Assembly (NCBI GenBank): GCA_002013415.1
Contig: MAEX01000006.1
Location: 213,963-277,962, forward strand
Direction: 5' to 3'
Origin: Mycobacterium sp. D16Q14
GTDB lineage: Bacteria; Actinomycetota; Actinomycetes; Mycobacteriales; Mycobacteriaceae
DNA length: 64,000 bases
Every line of letters begins with the position of its first letter. Position 1 is the stretch's first letter. The notes under the pieces were generated by a model. The model did no database searches. It was not told the origin of the DNA and saw nothing but the letters and a program-made list of their open reading frames with translations. Both the position numbers and the translations under genes were made by a program. This document shows positions 47,729 to 56,784 of the stretch, piece by piece.

Positions 47729-48212
47729 GTCTCTCCATGTCACCTTCGTCTGCACCGGCAACATCTGTCGCTCCCCCATCGCCGAGAAGATGCTGGCGCA
47801 CCAGCTCGCCGAGCGCGGCCTGGGCGAGCTGGTGCGCGTGACCAGCGCCGGTACCGGAGATTGGCATTCCGGACAGCCAGCCGACGAACGGGCGGCCAGC
47901 GTGCTGGCCGAGCACGGCTATCCGACGCAGCACCGAGCGGCCCAGGTGGATGGTGATCATCTGAGCGCCGATCTCATCATTGCCCTGGCGCGCAACCACT
48001 CCCGGATGCTGCTGCATCTGGGAGCCGACCCCGAGCGAGTGCGGCTGCTGCGGTCCTTCGATCCGCGGGCCGGCCGGGCGGCCATGGATGTCGAGGACCC
48101 TTACTACGGCGACCGCAAGGATTTCGCGGACGTACTGTCGGTCATCGAGGCCGCGATGCCCGGCCTGCACGCGTGGGTCGACAAGACGCTCGCGGAGCGT
48201 GAGAACAGCTAA
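47721..48212 (+). CDS. ptpA: Low-molecular-weight protein-tyrosine phosphatase
   Basis: A 163-residue phosphatase with the P-loop VCTGNICRSPIAEKML (nucleophile Cys11, Arg17) and the catalytic Asp loop DVEDPYYGDRKDF. In M. tuberculosis PtpA (Rv2234) is secreted into macrophages and blocks phagosome maturation. A GGAGG site before ATG 47721 lies within the end of ptkA. The following SURF1 gene starts in its stop codon (TAATG). Confidence 0.96.
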   Translation: MSESLHVTFVCTGNICRSPIAEKMLAHQLAERGLGELVRVTSAGTGDWHSGQPADERAASVLAEHGYPTQHRAAQVDGDHLSADLIIALARNHSRMLLHLGADPERVRLLRSFDPRAGRAAMDVEDPYYGDRKDFADVLSVIEAAMPGLHAWVDKTLAERENS

Positions 48213-49027
48213 TGCGACGGCTCGCGTTTCTGCTGCGCCCGGGATGGATTGCCCTGGCGCTGGTGGTCATCGCCTTCGCGTATCTGTGTTTCACGGTGTT
48301 GGCTCCGTGGCAGCTGGGTAAGAACACCAAGACCTCGCGGGAGAACGACCGCATCGCCCATTCGGTGAGCGCCGACCCGGTGCCGCTGAAAGATGAGCTG
48401 CGGCCTGACTATTCGATGCCCGAGGACTCCGAGTGGCGCCGGGTGATGGCGACTGGGCATTATCTACCGGACCGCCAGGTGCTGGCCCGGCTGCGCGTGG
48501 TCGATGCCAAGCCCGCCTATGAGGCGTTGACGGTGTTCCAGGTCGATGGTGGTCCTGCGATTCTGGTGAACCGCGGCTATGTGCGGCCCGAAGAAGGCAC
48601 CAGCGCACCCCCGGTACCCGTGGCGCCCACCGGACCGGTGACCATCAACGCGCGGCTGCGGGAGTCCGAACAGCAGTCGGACAAGGCGCCCTTCCTGGAA
48701 AATGGTGAATACCAGGTATATTCGATCGTTCCGGGGCAGGTTTCCACGCTGCTGAAGACTCCGCTTGCCGGGCCGTATCTACAGCTCTCGGAGGATCAGC
48801 CGGGCGGCTTGGGGGCCATCCCGCTGCCGCAGCTGGACGCCGGACCGTTCCTGTCCTACGGCATCCAGTGGATCGCGTTCGGGATTTTGGCGCCATTTGG
48901 GTTGGGGTACTTCGTCTTCTCCGAGATCAGACAGCGCCGCGCGGCGGCCGCTGCGGTGAACGCCGTGAAACCCGGGACACCACAGACCACCGAAGAACGG
49001 TTGGCCGACCGTTACGGGCGGCGCTGA
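48212..49027 (+). CDS. SURF1 family protein (cytochrome oxidase assembly), Rv2235-like
   Basis: A 271-residue membrane protein with two transmembrane helices, about 10-30 (WIALALVVIAFAYLCFTVLAPWQL) and 215-238 (IQWIAFGILAPFGLGYFVF). A periplasmic domain with DRQVLARLR, AILVNRGYVRPEE and the SURF1-typical GPYLQL lies between them. SURF1 proteins help heme insertion into cytochrome c oxidase. It starts within the ptpA stop (TAATG) and its end overlaps convergent cobD by 16 bp. Confidence 0.9.
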   Translation: MRRLAFLLRPGWIALALVVIAFAYLCFTVLAPWQLGKNTKTSRENDRIAHSVSADPVPLKDELRPDYSMPEDSEWRRVMATGHYLPDRQVLARLRVVDAKPAYEALTVFQVDGGPAILVNRGYVRPEEGTSAPPVPVAPTGPVTINARLRESEQQSDKAPFLENGEYQVYSIVPGQVSTLLKTPLAGPYLQLSEDQPGGLGAIPLPQLDAGPFLSYGIQWIAFGILAPFGLGYFVFSEIRQRRAAAAAVNAVKPGTPQTTEERLADRYGRR

Positions 49028-49956
49028 CGCCACGCAGCGATCACCGCGGCAACGGCCGTCACATTCTGGACGGCACGCGAAAGCCTAGCTGCCTCATACA
49101 CTTCCCCGATCCTGGGTGCGGCACCGCACCCTAGGGTGGGACGGATCTCCTCGCCATACGGATACCGGACGGGGCCACCGAGACGCACGCCGAGAGCACC
49201 CGCGAACGCCGCCTCAGCGACACCGGCGTTGGGACTGGGGTGGCGCTGCCCATCACGCAGGCATACGCGCAGCGTCGCTACCGCTGAGCCCCCGAGAAAC
49301 GGGGCCGCAACCGCGGTGGCCAGGGCAGTGATCCTGGCGGGGAGCAGGTTGAGCAGGTCGTCCAACCGTGCTGCCGCCCAGCCGAATCGCAGGTATCGGG
49401 CCGATTTGTGGCCAATCATCGCGTCGAGGGTGTTGGCCGCGCGGTAGGCCAGCGCACCAGGCACTCCCGCGAGTGCCGCCCATACCAGCGGCCCGGTGTG
49501 GGCGTCGGAGGTGTTCTCTGCCAGGGATTCCACGGTGGCGCGGGCGATGCCGCCGACGTCCAGCAGGCTCGGGTCCCGGCCGCATAGCGACGGCAGCAGC
49601 GCCCGCGCGTCGTCGATGTTGTCGTCATACAGGTGTTCCGACATCTGGGCACCCACCCGGACCAGGGACGTTCCGCCGAGAGTCGCCCAGGTCGCGACGG
49701 CGGTCACGATGACGGTGGCGGTCGCCGAGCGGCGCGCTGCGCGTTCGGCCGCCCATCCGGCGACGGTGACGGCAGCCAGTAACGCGGTGGTGTGGGCTGC
49801 ACCGGCGAGCTTGGTGTCCCGGTAGGTGTAGATCTCCAGCACTGCGGCGACCTGCCCGAATCCGGCGACCGGGTGGAACCGCTGCGGGTCAGCAAAAGCC
49901 CGGTCCAGGGTGTAACCGAGGGCGATACCCGCGGCGCGGAATCCTCGGCGCGACAC
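49012..49956 (-). CDS. cobD: Adenosylcobinamide-phosphate synthase CobD/CbiB
   Basis: A 314-residue integral membrane enzyme that links the aminopropanol arm to adenosylcobyric acid. Family motifs are [116 protein letters not shown] and [19 protein letters not shown]. The start is GTG 49956. Orthologue of Rv2236c. It works in the same pathway as the nearby CobC-like protein, though the two are in different transcription units. Confidence 0.96.
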   Translation of the reverse strand: MSRRGFRAAGIALGYTLDRAFADPQRFHPVAGFGQVAAVLEIYTYRDTKLAGAAHTTALLAAVTVAGWAAERAARRSATATVIVTAVATWATLGGTSLVRVGAQMSEHLYDDNIDDARALLPSLCGRDPSLLDVGGIARATVESLAENTSDAHTGPLVWAALAGVPGALAYRAANTLDAMIGHKSARYLRFGWAAARLDDLLNLLPARITALATAVAAPFLGGSAVATLRVCLRDGQRHPSPNAGVAEAAFAGALGVRLGGPVRYPYGEEIRPTLGCGAAPRIGEVYEAARLSRAVQNVTAVAAVIAAWRQRRP

Positions 49957-49981
49957 GCAAACACCCTATAGAATTTGCTGT

Positions 49982-50797
49982 GTGATGAAGCACTCCCCTG
50001 CCAGGCTTGTGGACCTGGTCAATCCCGCTTCGCTGCTGTTGCCCGCCTCGAACGTGATCATGCAGTTGTCGCATCCGGGCGTCGGATATGGAGTGCTGGA
50101 GAGCCCCGTCGATAGCGGCAACGTCTACAAGCATCCGTTCAAACGGGCCCGGACCACCGGGATGTTTCTCGCGGTCGCCACGATGGGCAGCCGCCACGAC
50201 CGCGAGGTGATGAAACGCGGTGTTGACGCGGTGCATCGGCAGGTGCGCTCCACGCCCAAGAGCCCGGTGAAGTACAACGCCTTTGATCCGGGACTGCAGC
50301 TGTGGGTGGCGGCGTGCCTGTACCAGTACTACGTGCAGGCCTATGAGTCGCTGCACGGCCCGCTCGATGATGCGACGGCCGATGAGATCTATCGTGACGG
50401 CGCACGGATCGGCACCGCCTTGCAGGTACGGCCCGAGGAGTGGCCACCGGATCGGGATGCGTTCAACGACTACTGGAAACGGTCCGTCGACGAGCTGCGG
50501 ATCGACGCACCAGTGCGCAAACATCTGTTGGGTGTCGCGTCGTTCACGATGCTGCCGTGGCCATTGCGGATGGCTGGACGGTTCAATCTGTTTGCGACCA
50601 AAGGGTTTCTCCCCCCGCAGTTCCGTGAGCTGTTGCAGGTTCCGTGGACGGATCGCGATCAGCGCCGCTTCGATGCACTGCTGAGCACGCTACGGATCGT
50701 CGATCGGATGGTGCCCGCACAGCTATGGACGTTGTCCTATACCGCGCTCATCTGGGACATGCGATTACGCGAGCGCCTGGGTAAGCCTGTCGTCTAG
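49982..50797 (+). CDS. DUF2236 oxygenase-like protein (Rv2237)
   Basis: A 271-residue protein of the DUF2236/latex-clearing-protein-like family: [58 protein letters not shown], the heme-ligand-type region [25 protein letters not shown] and a C-terminal helix [23 protein letters not shown]. Family members bind b-type heme and oxidise lipids or rubber; the substrate here is unknown. It starts at GTG 49982 (ATG 49985 also possible) and is divergent from cobD by 25 bp. Confidence 0.88.
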   Translation: MMKHSPARLVDLVNPASLLLPASNVIMQLSHPGVGYGVLESPVDSGNVYKHPFKRARTTGMFLAVATMGSRHDREVMKRGVDAVHRQVRSTPKSPVKYNAFDPGLQLWVAACLYQYYVQAYESLHGPLDDATADEIYRDGARIGTALQVRPEEWPPDRDAFNDYWKRSVDELRIDAPVRKHLLGVASFTMLPWPLRMAGRFNLFATKGFLPPQFRELLQVPWTDRDQRRFDALLSTLRIVDRMVPAQLWTLSYTALIWDMRLRERLGKPVV

Positions 50798-50807
50798 GCT
50801 CGCAGAC

Positions 50808-51878
50808 GTGCAGATTCTCACTGGCTGGCGTCGTTTGGACGAAGGTCAGAGGCGCAGCGTCATCGGAACGAGTGTCGCGGTGGGCGCACTGCACGTCCTC
50901 GGCTGGGGCATGCTGGTATTCCTGGTCGCTCCCGCGCATTTCACGGTGCAGGGCAGCGTGTTCGGGGTCGGGCTGGGTGTCACGGCGTACACGCTGGGCA
51001 TGCGGCATGCCTTCGACGCCGACCACATCGCGGCCATCGACAACACCACCCGCAAGCTGGTGGCCGATGGACGACGCCCGATGTCGGTGGGTTTCTGGTT
51101 CTCCCTGGGGCATTCGTCGATCGTGTTCATCATGGTTGGGCTGCTGGCGCTTGGCGTTAAGGCATTGGCAGCCAATGTTTCCGACGAGCAGTCGTCACTG
51201 CAGCAGTGGACGGGCGTGTTCGGGACGGCGGTCTCCGGCACGTTCCTATTGCTCATCGGGCTGCTCAATCTGGTCTCGCTGATCGGGATCTACCGAATTG
51301 CCCAGCGGATGCGCGGCGGCGAGGTGGACGAGGCGGCATTGGAGCGCGAGCTGTCCAATCGCGGTGGGCTGAACCGGCTTTTCGGGCCATTGATGGCCGC
51401 GATCCGCAAGCCCTGGCAGATGTACCCGGTGGGCCTGCTGTTCGGGTTGGGGTTCGACACCGTCACCGAGGTGTCGCTGCTGGTGATCGCCGGCGGTGCC
51501 GCGGTGACCGGACTGCCCTGGTACGCGATCTTGGTGCTGCCCATCCTGTTCAGTGCCGGGATGTCGCTGTTCGATTCGCTCGACGGGTCGCTGATGAACT
51601 TTGCCTACGACTGGGCGTTCCAGGAGCCGGCGCGCAAGATCTACTACAACCTGGTGGTCACCGGGCTGTCGGTGGCGGTCGCGGTGCTGATCGGGTCGCA
51701 GGGGATCATTTCGATTCTCACCGAGAAGCTCAACATCACGACGGGTCCGCTGGCCGCGGTGGGCGAGCTGGATCTGGCCGCAATGGGTTACGTGATCGTG
51801 GCGCTGTTCATCGTAACGTGGGCGTTAGCGGCCCTGGGCTGGCGGTACACCGGGGTGCGCAGGCGCTGGGGCGGATAG
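50808..51878 (+). CDS. nicT: Nickel/cobalt permease NicT/HoxN family
   Basis: A 356-residue membrane protein with eight predicted helices. The NiCoT signature HX4DH is in LGMRHAFDADHIAAIDNTTRKL; further motifs are GFWFSLGHSSIVF, LLFGLGFDTVTEVSLL and LFSAGMSLFDSLDGSLMNFAYDWAF. It imports Ni2+ or Co2+ at high affinity. It lies 10 bp after the DUF2236 gene, so cotranscription is likely, and no cobalamin or nickel riboswitch is visible. Cobalt supply would fit the surrounding cobalamin genes. Confidence 0.94.
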   Translation: MQILTGWRRLDEGQRRSVIGTSVAVGALHVLGWGMLVFLVAPAHFTVQGSVFGVGLGVTAYTLGMRHAFDADHIAAIDNTTRKLVADGRRPMSVGFWFSLGHSSIVFIMVGLLALGVKALAANVSDEQSSLQQWTGVFGTAVSGTFLLLIGLLNLVSLIGIYRIAQRMRGGEVDEAALERELSNRGGLNRLFGPLMAAIRKPWQMYPVGLLFGLGFDTVTEVSLLVIAGGAAVTGLPWYAILVLPILFSAGMSLFDSLDGSLMNFAYDWAFQEPARKIYYNLVVTGLSVAVAVLIGSQGIISILTEKLNITTGPLAAVGELDLAAMGYVIVALFIVTWALAALGWRYTGVRRRWGG

Positions 51879-51993
51879 TGCGGGTTTTCATAACTGCCCG
51901 AAATTCGATGGAACCGATCCGGGACGTTCGACGTCCTATACACATACGATGAACCTGACCTGGCCAAATCCGGCCACGACCTGAGGGGGCTTC

Positions 51994-52362
51994 ATGTCTG
52001 CGGATCAGCTGATCGAGAACGCCAGGAACGGCAGCCTCGTCTTGCATTTAGAAGACGGGGCCATCGACAAGATCCTCGCTGCATGTGCGGCCTACAAACG
52101 CTCACTTGAGGACCTCAGCCAGCAGGCCGAAGCTCTCAGCGGATATCCGCTGGGATTTTCCGAGGGCCATCTCAGCTCAGGAGCAAAACTCGCTAATGCT
52201 TTTCAGCAGAAGGCAGCTGGCGGGCCTAGCAGCGCCGCCGCCACGTTCCAGTCACATATGGCCCAAGTTCAAGAAATGGAAGCCCTCCTTCTTGCGCTGC
52301 GTCGCGGATATACTTCCATGGACGCAAACAACGCCAGCGGTTATGGGCGTAGCGGTAGCTAG
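51994..52362 (+). CDS. Small helical protein with C-terminal YxxxD, candidate type VII secretion substrate
   Basis: A 122-residue protein with no signal peptide, predicted as two long helices (about 18-48 and 75-105) around a Gly/Pro turn (SGYPLGFSEGHLSSG). It ends ALRRGYTSMDANNASGYGRSGS; YTSMD fits the YxxxD/E export signal of mycobacterial ESX substrates that follows a helical hairpin, as in EspC. No WxG is present in the turn. A GAGGGGG site precedes ATG 51994. It lies 7 bp before the DUF3558 lipoprotein gene. The family assignment is inference from size, helix pattern and motif. Confidence 0.65.
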   Translation: MSADQLIENARNGSLVLHLEDGAIDKILAACAAYKRSLEDLSQQAEALSGYPLGFSEGHLSSGAKLANAFQQKAAGGPSSAAATFQSHMAQVQEMEALLLALRRGYTSMDANNASGYGRSGS

Positions 52363-52369
52363 CCTAAAG

Positions 52370-52924
52370 ATGTCTCGAGTTGCAGTAGTTGCTCTTCTGA
52401 CGCTTGTCCTGGCTGGGTGTTCAAGCACAATCTCTGGAACTGCGTCAACGTCTGGTTCTGCCGCCACGTCGCAGCCTCCCAACAGCACCGCAGGACATGA
52501 GCCCGTCAAATTCGATCCGTGCAAGGACATACCAGCAAACATCATCGCGCAACTGCAGCTAGACGATGGGACGCCTAGGCCCGATTCCCAAAACGGGGGC
52601 GAGATCAAGAATGTCTTTTGCATGTATCACTCACGAGGCGATTACTACCTGACTATCGCCGCGTCGAACTACACGTTGGACATGTTGAAGACAGCCGGCA
52701 ATTACTGGGGATTCCAGGATCTCGAGATAGGCGGACGCCCCGCACTGTTTGGGTATCGCGTGCCCGAACCCAGTGTTGACTCCTGCGCGTTGAATATTGC
52801 CGCCTCCACTGGGGTGTATGGCGTCATGGTTGGCACTGCACGCCATAGCTTTGCGCCCTACCCCGATTGCCTTGCGGCGGCGCGCACGAACGCCGAGGCA
52901 CTTGTCCCCTACTTTCCCCAATGA
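52370..52924 (+). CDS. DUF3558-like lipoprotein
   Basis: A 184-residue lipoprotein starting MSRVAVVALLTLVLAGCSST at ATG 52370, with lipobox VLAGC (Cys16). After a Ser/Thr-rich spacer, the DUF3558 pattern begins KFDPCKDIPANIIAQLQL, with NVFCMYHSRGDYYLTIAAS and VDSCALNIAASTGVYGVMVGT (three or four conserved Cys). It is anchored on the outer face of the membrane. It lies between two putative secretion substrates, so it may be a partner or protective protein for them. The long frame upstream of the start reads through the previous gene and is not used. Confidence 0.8.
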   Translation: MSRVAVVALLTLVLAGCSSTISGTASTSGSAATSQPPNSTAGHEPVKFDPCKDIPANIIAQLQLDDGTPRPDSQNGGEIKNVFCMYHSRGDYYLTIAASNYTLDMLKTAGNYWGFQDLEIGGRPALFGYRVPEPSVDSCALNIAASTGVYGVMVGTARHSFAPYPDCLAAARTNAEALVPYFPQ

Positions 52925-53012
52925 GGATCTCCAAAAAACATGGAACCGAATCAGTGCCAGTGACGTCTGAACCTAAAGAGCCAGTTGCACGCCACGACAC
53001 GAAGGAGCGGCC

Positions 53013-54386
53013 ATGAGTGGAGATGAAGACGGCTGGACCAGGGGCAATCGCGAACGCGACGTCGTCTACGCGAAGCAGCGTCAACACGGTGCAAACGTCG
53101 ACGGCGGAACCGAGTCGGTCAGCGTTCCAACGGAGGATTTCGGCGGCTGGTCCCACACTCAGATCAAGGCGGCGTCCGACCAATTCGATTCCGGTCTCGC
53201 TCTAGCTGTCTCCGGGGACTGGGAAAAACTGGCGTCCGGCTTCGACAAAGCCCTTGGAGACTTCAAACAGCAGTTCGATACCGCTGTAGGCGCGCAGTGG
53301 ACCGGAGAAGGCGCGGAAGCCGCCAAGCAGGGCATCTCCGACTACAAGAGTCACGCCGAAAAGGTCAGTGACGGCCTCTCGCTCATGGCCACCAAACCTC
53401 AAGAGGTTGAGACGGCAATGACGCAGATCAAGGGCCTCATGCCCGAGGTTGTCCAGGTTCAGCAACCTCAAGAACACACCCGCGCCGCCTACGAGCAGTA
53501 CTACGCCCAACAAGCCCTGGCACAGCAGAAGCAAGACGAAGCTCGCATGATCATGCGAAACGTCTGGTCCCCCGTTTCTCAACAGGCGGCTTCCGGTCTC
53601 CCGGCTCTTCCACCGGCTCCACAGTTCGCAGATGCCGCAGCGATGCCGGTCAACGCCGCATCATCGTTATCTGGCCTGGGTGGCGGCAAGGACATCAAGC
53701 CCGACCAGGTCAAGCCGATCGACGAGGCCTCAGTGCGTGCAGCTGCAGCTGCGGCTCTGGCAGACCCCGCGCAAGCGTCCGCCTCCGGCGGATCTAGCGC
53801 TGCGGGTGCCGCCGCGGCCGCCGCAGGTGCAGCGGGTGGTGGTTCGGGAGCTGGCGCTGGTGGCCCAGCGGCCGCCGCGTCCGCTGCTGCCGGAGCGGGC
53901 GCCGGAACCCGGCCCTCCTCGGGTGGCAGTACGACCGCGACCGGTCCTAACACCGGATCGGTCCCGGGCACCTACGGCATCGGCCGGTGGGGCAAGCCGA
54001 CCACCAACAAGGATGAAAACAAGGACAAGGATCAGAACGCGGATCTTGCTCCCCTCGCCGCCGGACCGATCATCGCCGGCTCGTACACCGCGGGTGCCGG
54101 CATGGGACTTTCGGCCGCACCGACAGTGTCGCCGATGTCAGGTATGGGTATCGCTCAGCCGCCAACCATGATGTCGGCGGGTGCTGCCGGTCAGCATCAC
54201 CAAGAGGACGAGGACCAGCACTTCACTCCAGAGTTCTTGGTGAGCCTCGACAACGGCAACGAGCTAATCGGCCCGCTGCCCAAGGTGTCCCCCGCCGTCA
54301 TCGGTGTCTGGAACGAGGAGCACGTCGACTACCAGAATCCGCACGCTTCGCCGTACGACCCGAAGCCATACGACGGCGAGGACTAA
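53013..54386 (+). CDS. WxG-containing Ala/Gly-rich protein, candidate ESX-type effector or partner
   Basis: A 457-residue protein with no signal peptide. Residues about 45-145 form a helical WXG100/PPE-like domain: SHTQIKAASDQFDSGL, DWEKLASGFDKALGDFKQQFDTAVGAQWTGEGAEAAKQGI (WTG at the turn), then an amphipathic second helix. Residues about 145-190 form another Gln-rich helix. From about 200 it is Ala/Pro/Gly-rich and disordered, with a long A/G tract at about 245-310. The C-terminus is acidic and ordered again (HFTPEFLVSLDNGNELIGPLP) and ends YDGED, a YxxxD. A GAAGGAG site precedes ATG 53013. Its stop is 6 bp before the DUF2235 gene, so the two are coupled. It resembles EspB-like layouts but I cannot name it. 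Confidence 0.7.
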   Translation: MSGDEDGWTRGNRERDVVYAKQRQHGANVDGGTESVSVPTEDFGGWSHTQIKAASDQFDSGLALAVSGDWEKLASGFDKALGDFKQQFDTAVGAQWTGEGAEAAKQGISDYKSHAEKVSDGLSLMATKPQEVETAMTQIKGLMPEVVQVQQPQEHTRAAYEQYYAQQALAQQKQDEARMIMRNVWSPVSQQAASGLPALPPAPQFADAAAMPVNAASSLSGLGGGKDIKPDQVKPIDEASVRAAAAAALADPAQASASGGSSAAGAAAAAAGAAGGGSGAGAGGPAAAASAAAGAGAGTRPSSGGSTTATGPNTGSVPGTYGIGRWGKPTTNKDENKDKDQNADLAPLAAGPIIAGSYTAGAGMGLSAAPTVSPMSGMGIAQPPTMMSAGAAGQHHQEDEDQHFTPEFLVSLDNGNELIGPLPKVSPAVIGVWNEEHVDYQNPHASPYDPKPYDGED

Positions 54387-54392
54387 CCCCAG

Positions 54393-55457
54393 ATGACGGT
54401 GGGTAAGAACATCGTCATCTGCTTCGACGGCACTGGCAATCAGATCCGCGCCGCGGGGAACACGAATGTCGTGCGCGGCTATGACATGGTGATCCACGAT
54501 CAGACCGACCGCCAGATCTCGTACTACGACCCCGGCGTAGGCACCGATCCCGCCGTTGGCACCTATGCTCCGGCGGGTCAATTCGTCGCCCGCGTCCTAG
54601 GTTTCGCATTCGGGATTGGTTTGCGTGCCAAACTGGCTCAGGCCTACACATATCTGATCGAGCGATGGCAGCCCGGAGACCGCATCTTCATCTTCGGATT
54701 CGGCCGCGGCGCGTTCTGCGCGAGAGGCCTTGCTGGACTTCTCAACTCGGTCGGCATGCTGCGCCCGGGCTCGCAAAACCTCGTGCCCTATGCGGTGGGC
54801 CTGTACGCGCAGTCGTGTGCAAGCTGGTCTCCGGAGCGCTGGGACCAACTGCACTCGTTCTCCCGGACCCTCGCTCGCCGCGAGGATGGCAAGTTCTCCA
54901 TCCCAATCGCATATCTGGGCCTGTGGGATACCGTCAGCGCGCCCGGCATCTTCAAACGCAGCATGCAATGGCCTTATGCACCAAGTGTTCCCAACGCGCA
55001 GGCCGGGCGCCACGCGGTGGCCATCGACGAGAAACGCCGACCCTACCGCGAGTACCTCATCAAATCCCTGGGTGATCAACGGCTCGTCGACGAAGCGTGG
55101 TTCGCTGGCATCCACTCCGACATCGGCGGAGATTACGCCGATGACGACAGGCTTTCCGATATCGCACTCAAGTGGGTAATCGAGGGCGCTACCGAACATG
55201 GGTTGCTACTCAACACCGAGAAATACCAACGGTATTGCTCGGTTGAACCTACCTATGCCATGGGCAAGATTCATCGCGCCAACCGGCTCTGGGCGCTGTT
55301 GACTTTCCGCCGACGACACATACCCGACGGCGCCTGGATTCACGCCAGCGTCGCCGACCGTATGGCAGAAGACAGGAACTACCGGCCACCTCTACCGGAG
55401 CACACTGCCATTGTCGATGCCCAATGGGCCACTCCGGCAACCGATATCAGGATGTAG
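54393..55457 (+). CDS. DUF2235 (Tle1-type lipase fold) protein lacking the catalytic serine
   Basis: A 354-residue alpha/beta-hydrolase of the DUF2235 family, which includes the Tle1 phospholipase effectors. Conserved parts are IVICFDGTGNQ at the start, YYDPGVGTDP, the nucleophile elbow DRIFIFGFGRGAFCARGLAGLL, the Asp region LGLWDTVSAPG (Asp179) and the His region WFAGIHSDIGGDY (His241). In the family the elbow is GFSRGA; here residue 104 is Gly (codon GGC at 54702-54704). The triad is therefore incomplete, and hydrolase activity is doubtful unless another residue replaces Ser. It is coupled to the WxG protein gene upstream and its last 11 bp overlap the convergent lipoprotein gene. Confidence 0.88.
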   Translation: MTVGKNIVICFDGTGNQIRAAGNTNVVRGYDMVIHDQTDRQISYYDPGVGTDPAVGTYAPAGQFVARVLGFAFGIGLRAKLAQAYTYLIERWQPGDRIFIFGFGRGAFCARGLAGLLNSVGMLRPGSQNLVPYAVGLYAQSCASWSPERWDQLHSFSRTLARREDGKFSIPIAYLGLWDTVSAPGIFKRSMQWPYAPSVPNAQAGRHAVAIDEKRRPYREYLIKSLGDQRLVDEAWFAGIHSDIGGDYADDDRLSDIALKWVIEGATEHGLLLNTEKYQRYCSVEPTYAMGKIHRANRLWALLTFRRRHIPDGAWIHASVADRMAEDRNYRPPLPEHTAIVDAQWATPATDIRM

Positions 55458-56091
55458 CCGGCGGACTGACCTGTAGCCCCGCCAAGATTGTTTCGCGGGC
55501 ACTGTCGAAACCCCGCACGGTGTCGTCCAACGCCTGCACCGACACCCCAACGGTGAACACCTTGCTGCCATTCTTCACCACCACAATGGTGGTGGTGACC
55601 CGGTGAACAGGGATTTTTCCCAGCGCCATGTTGTAGGTCAACGTCTTCGACGGATACCCGCAGATAGTGCCCGAAGCTTCAACAAGGTCCGTAATGCCGA
55701 ACATCTCCAACCCCTGCTGCTCTGCAGCGAAGGCGGCCTCCTCTGTCGACACCTTGCCCGTCAGGTTGGCCATAGCCACCGTCGCGTTCGGAACAAACCC
55801 GTTGGCCTGGAGGTCGGGAGCCGCCAAGTAGACACGTACTACACCGCTTTCGAACCGCTTGACGCGCTCCCAGCCCGAAGGCTGCGGAACTTCCACGCGC
55901 GGCTCAGAGTCGTCATCCAACGGCATTTCCAAGAGCGGAACCGTCACCGAGCTGCACTTAGGGTTGGTAAGCCGCTTGCCCTCTTCGCCGGGAGTGGCTA
56001 TGGCGTCACCGCCGACGGTCACCGTGCACCCCGACGCCAGCATCGTCGCAGCGCACGCCACTGCCAACATCCATCGAGTTGCCCTAGTCAC
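55447..56091 (-). CDS. LpqN/LpqT-like lipoprotein
   Basis: A 214-residue lipoprotein starting at GTG 56091, with lipobox MLASGC (Cys22). The mature part reads EVPQPSGWERVKRFESGVVRVYLAAPDLQANGFVPNATVAMANLTGKVSTEEAA, then LVEASGTICGYPSKTLTYNMA, HRVTTTIVVVKNGSKVFTVGVSVQA and DDTVRGFDSARETILAGLQV. This is the pattern of the mycobacterial LpqN family. Some LpqN-type proteins bind lipid carriers or periplasmic enzymes. It converges with the DUF2235 gene. Confidence 0.8.
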   Translation of the reverse strand: MTRATRWMLAVACAATMLASGCTVTVGGDAIATPGEEGKRLTNPKCSSVTVPLLEMPLDDDSEPRVEVPQPSGWERVKRFESGVVRVYLAAPDLQANGFVPNATVAMANLTGKVSTEEAAFAAEQQGLEMFGITDLVEASGTICGYPSKTLTYNMALGKIPVHRVTTTIVVVKNGSKVFTVGVSVQALDDTVRGFDSARETILAGLQVSPPATS

Positions 56092-56252
56092 CGACTCAGC
56101 CTAATCGCCTGGACACACCGTTCTACAGAGGTTACGGACTTTCGTGTAGCCAAAATCCAACAAACCTCCCCGGAAACGGGCCACCCTTCGAATACGGTGC
56201 ACCCGCGCTATTTCCCTAGCCAAATGATCTTTCGGAGTTATCGCAGCACGCG

Positions 56253-56765
56253 TTAGCGGATTGGTTCGGATCGGATGGTGATGTCCGTCATGCAATTGGG
56301 ATTCTTCTCACGGAAGCCAAGGTGAGTGATGCCCCAAGACTGCACGGAAGTATAGACCGTTTTCTCGTCTCGCGAGTGTCCCGTCGGCCCTGCCGTTACG
56401 TGCACGTCAGGGAAATGTGCCTTGACTTCGTCGAGCGAAATACATCTTCCACCAAGATCTATCGCGTAGTAGCTGTACTTCGACCAACCATTGTCCCCGG
56501 TGCGCAGCTCGCCACGAATGATGTTTACGTCATCAGCGAGCTTGGACGGACCATTCATCCAAGTGATCGAGTCCTCTGCCGAAAGCTCGATTCCTGAGGC
56601 CCCACGAATCTTCTCTGCAGTGAGAGGTATTTGACTTCCGACCTTATTTACCAAATCCCACCATGAGAGGCCAGACTCCGGCAAGGGCGGCTCCTTGGCT
56701 GAACTCGTTCCACACGCAGCCATCATGAACGCCAATGTTGCTATTGGTATAGCTCGTAGAAACAT
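56253..56765 (-). CDS. Lipoprotein of unknown function, last gene of the porin/protease operon
   Basis: A 170-residue lipoprotein starting MFLRAIPIATLAFMMAACGTSS at ATG 56765 (lipobox MMAAC, Cys18). The frame is open further upstream, but that part reads through the protease gene. The mature part has LSWWDLVNKVGSQIPLTAEKIRGASGIELSAEDSITW, YYAIDLGGRCISLDEVKAHFPDVHVTAGPTGHS and a C-terminal Cys. I recognise no family. The DNA from about 56250 to 57400 is clearly more AT-rich than the rest of the window, which suggests recent acquisition. It lies 19 bp after the protease stop. Confidence 0.7.
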   Translation of the reverse strand: MFLRAIPIATLAFMMAACGTSSAKEPPLPESGLSWWDLVNKVGSQIPLTAEKIRGASGIELSAEDSITWMNGPSKLADDVNIIRGELRTGDNGWSKYSYYAIDLGGRCISLDEVKAHFPDVHVTAGPTGHSRDEKTVYTSVQSWGITHLGFREKNPNCMTDITIRSEPIR

Positions 56766-56784
56766 CGCACTAATTCTCACTATT

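Noticed and set aside
50798..50807. Cobalamin or nickel riboswitch before nicT
   Set aside because: Only 10 bp separate nicT from the upstream gene and no B12-box or NiCo aptamer bases are seen.
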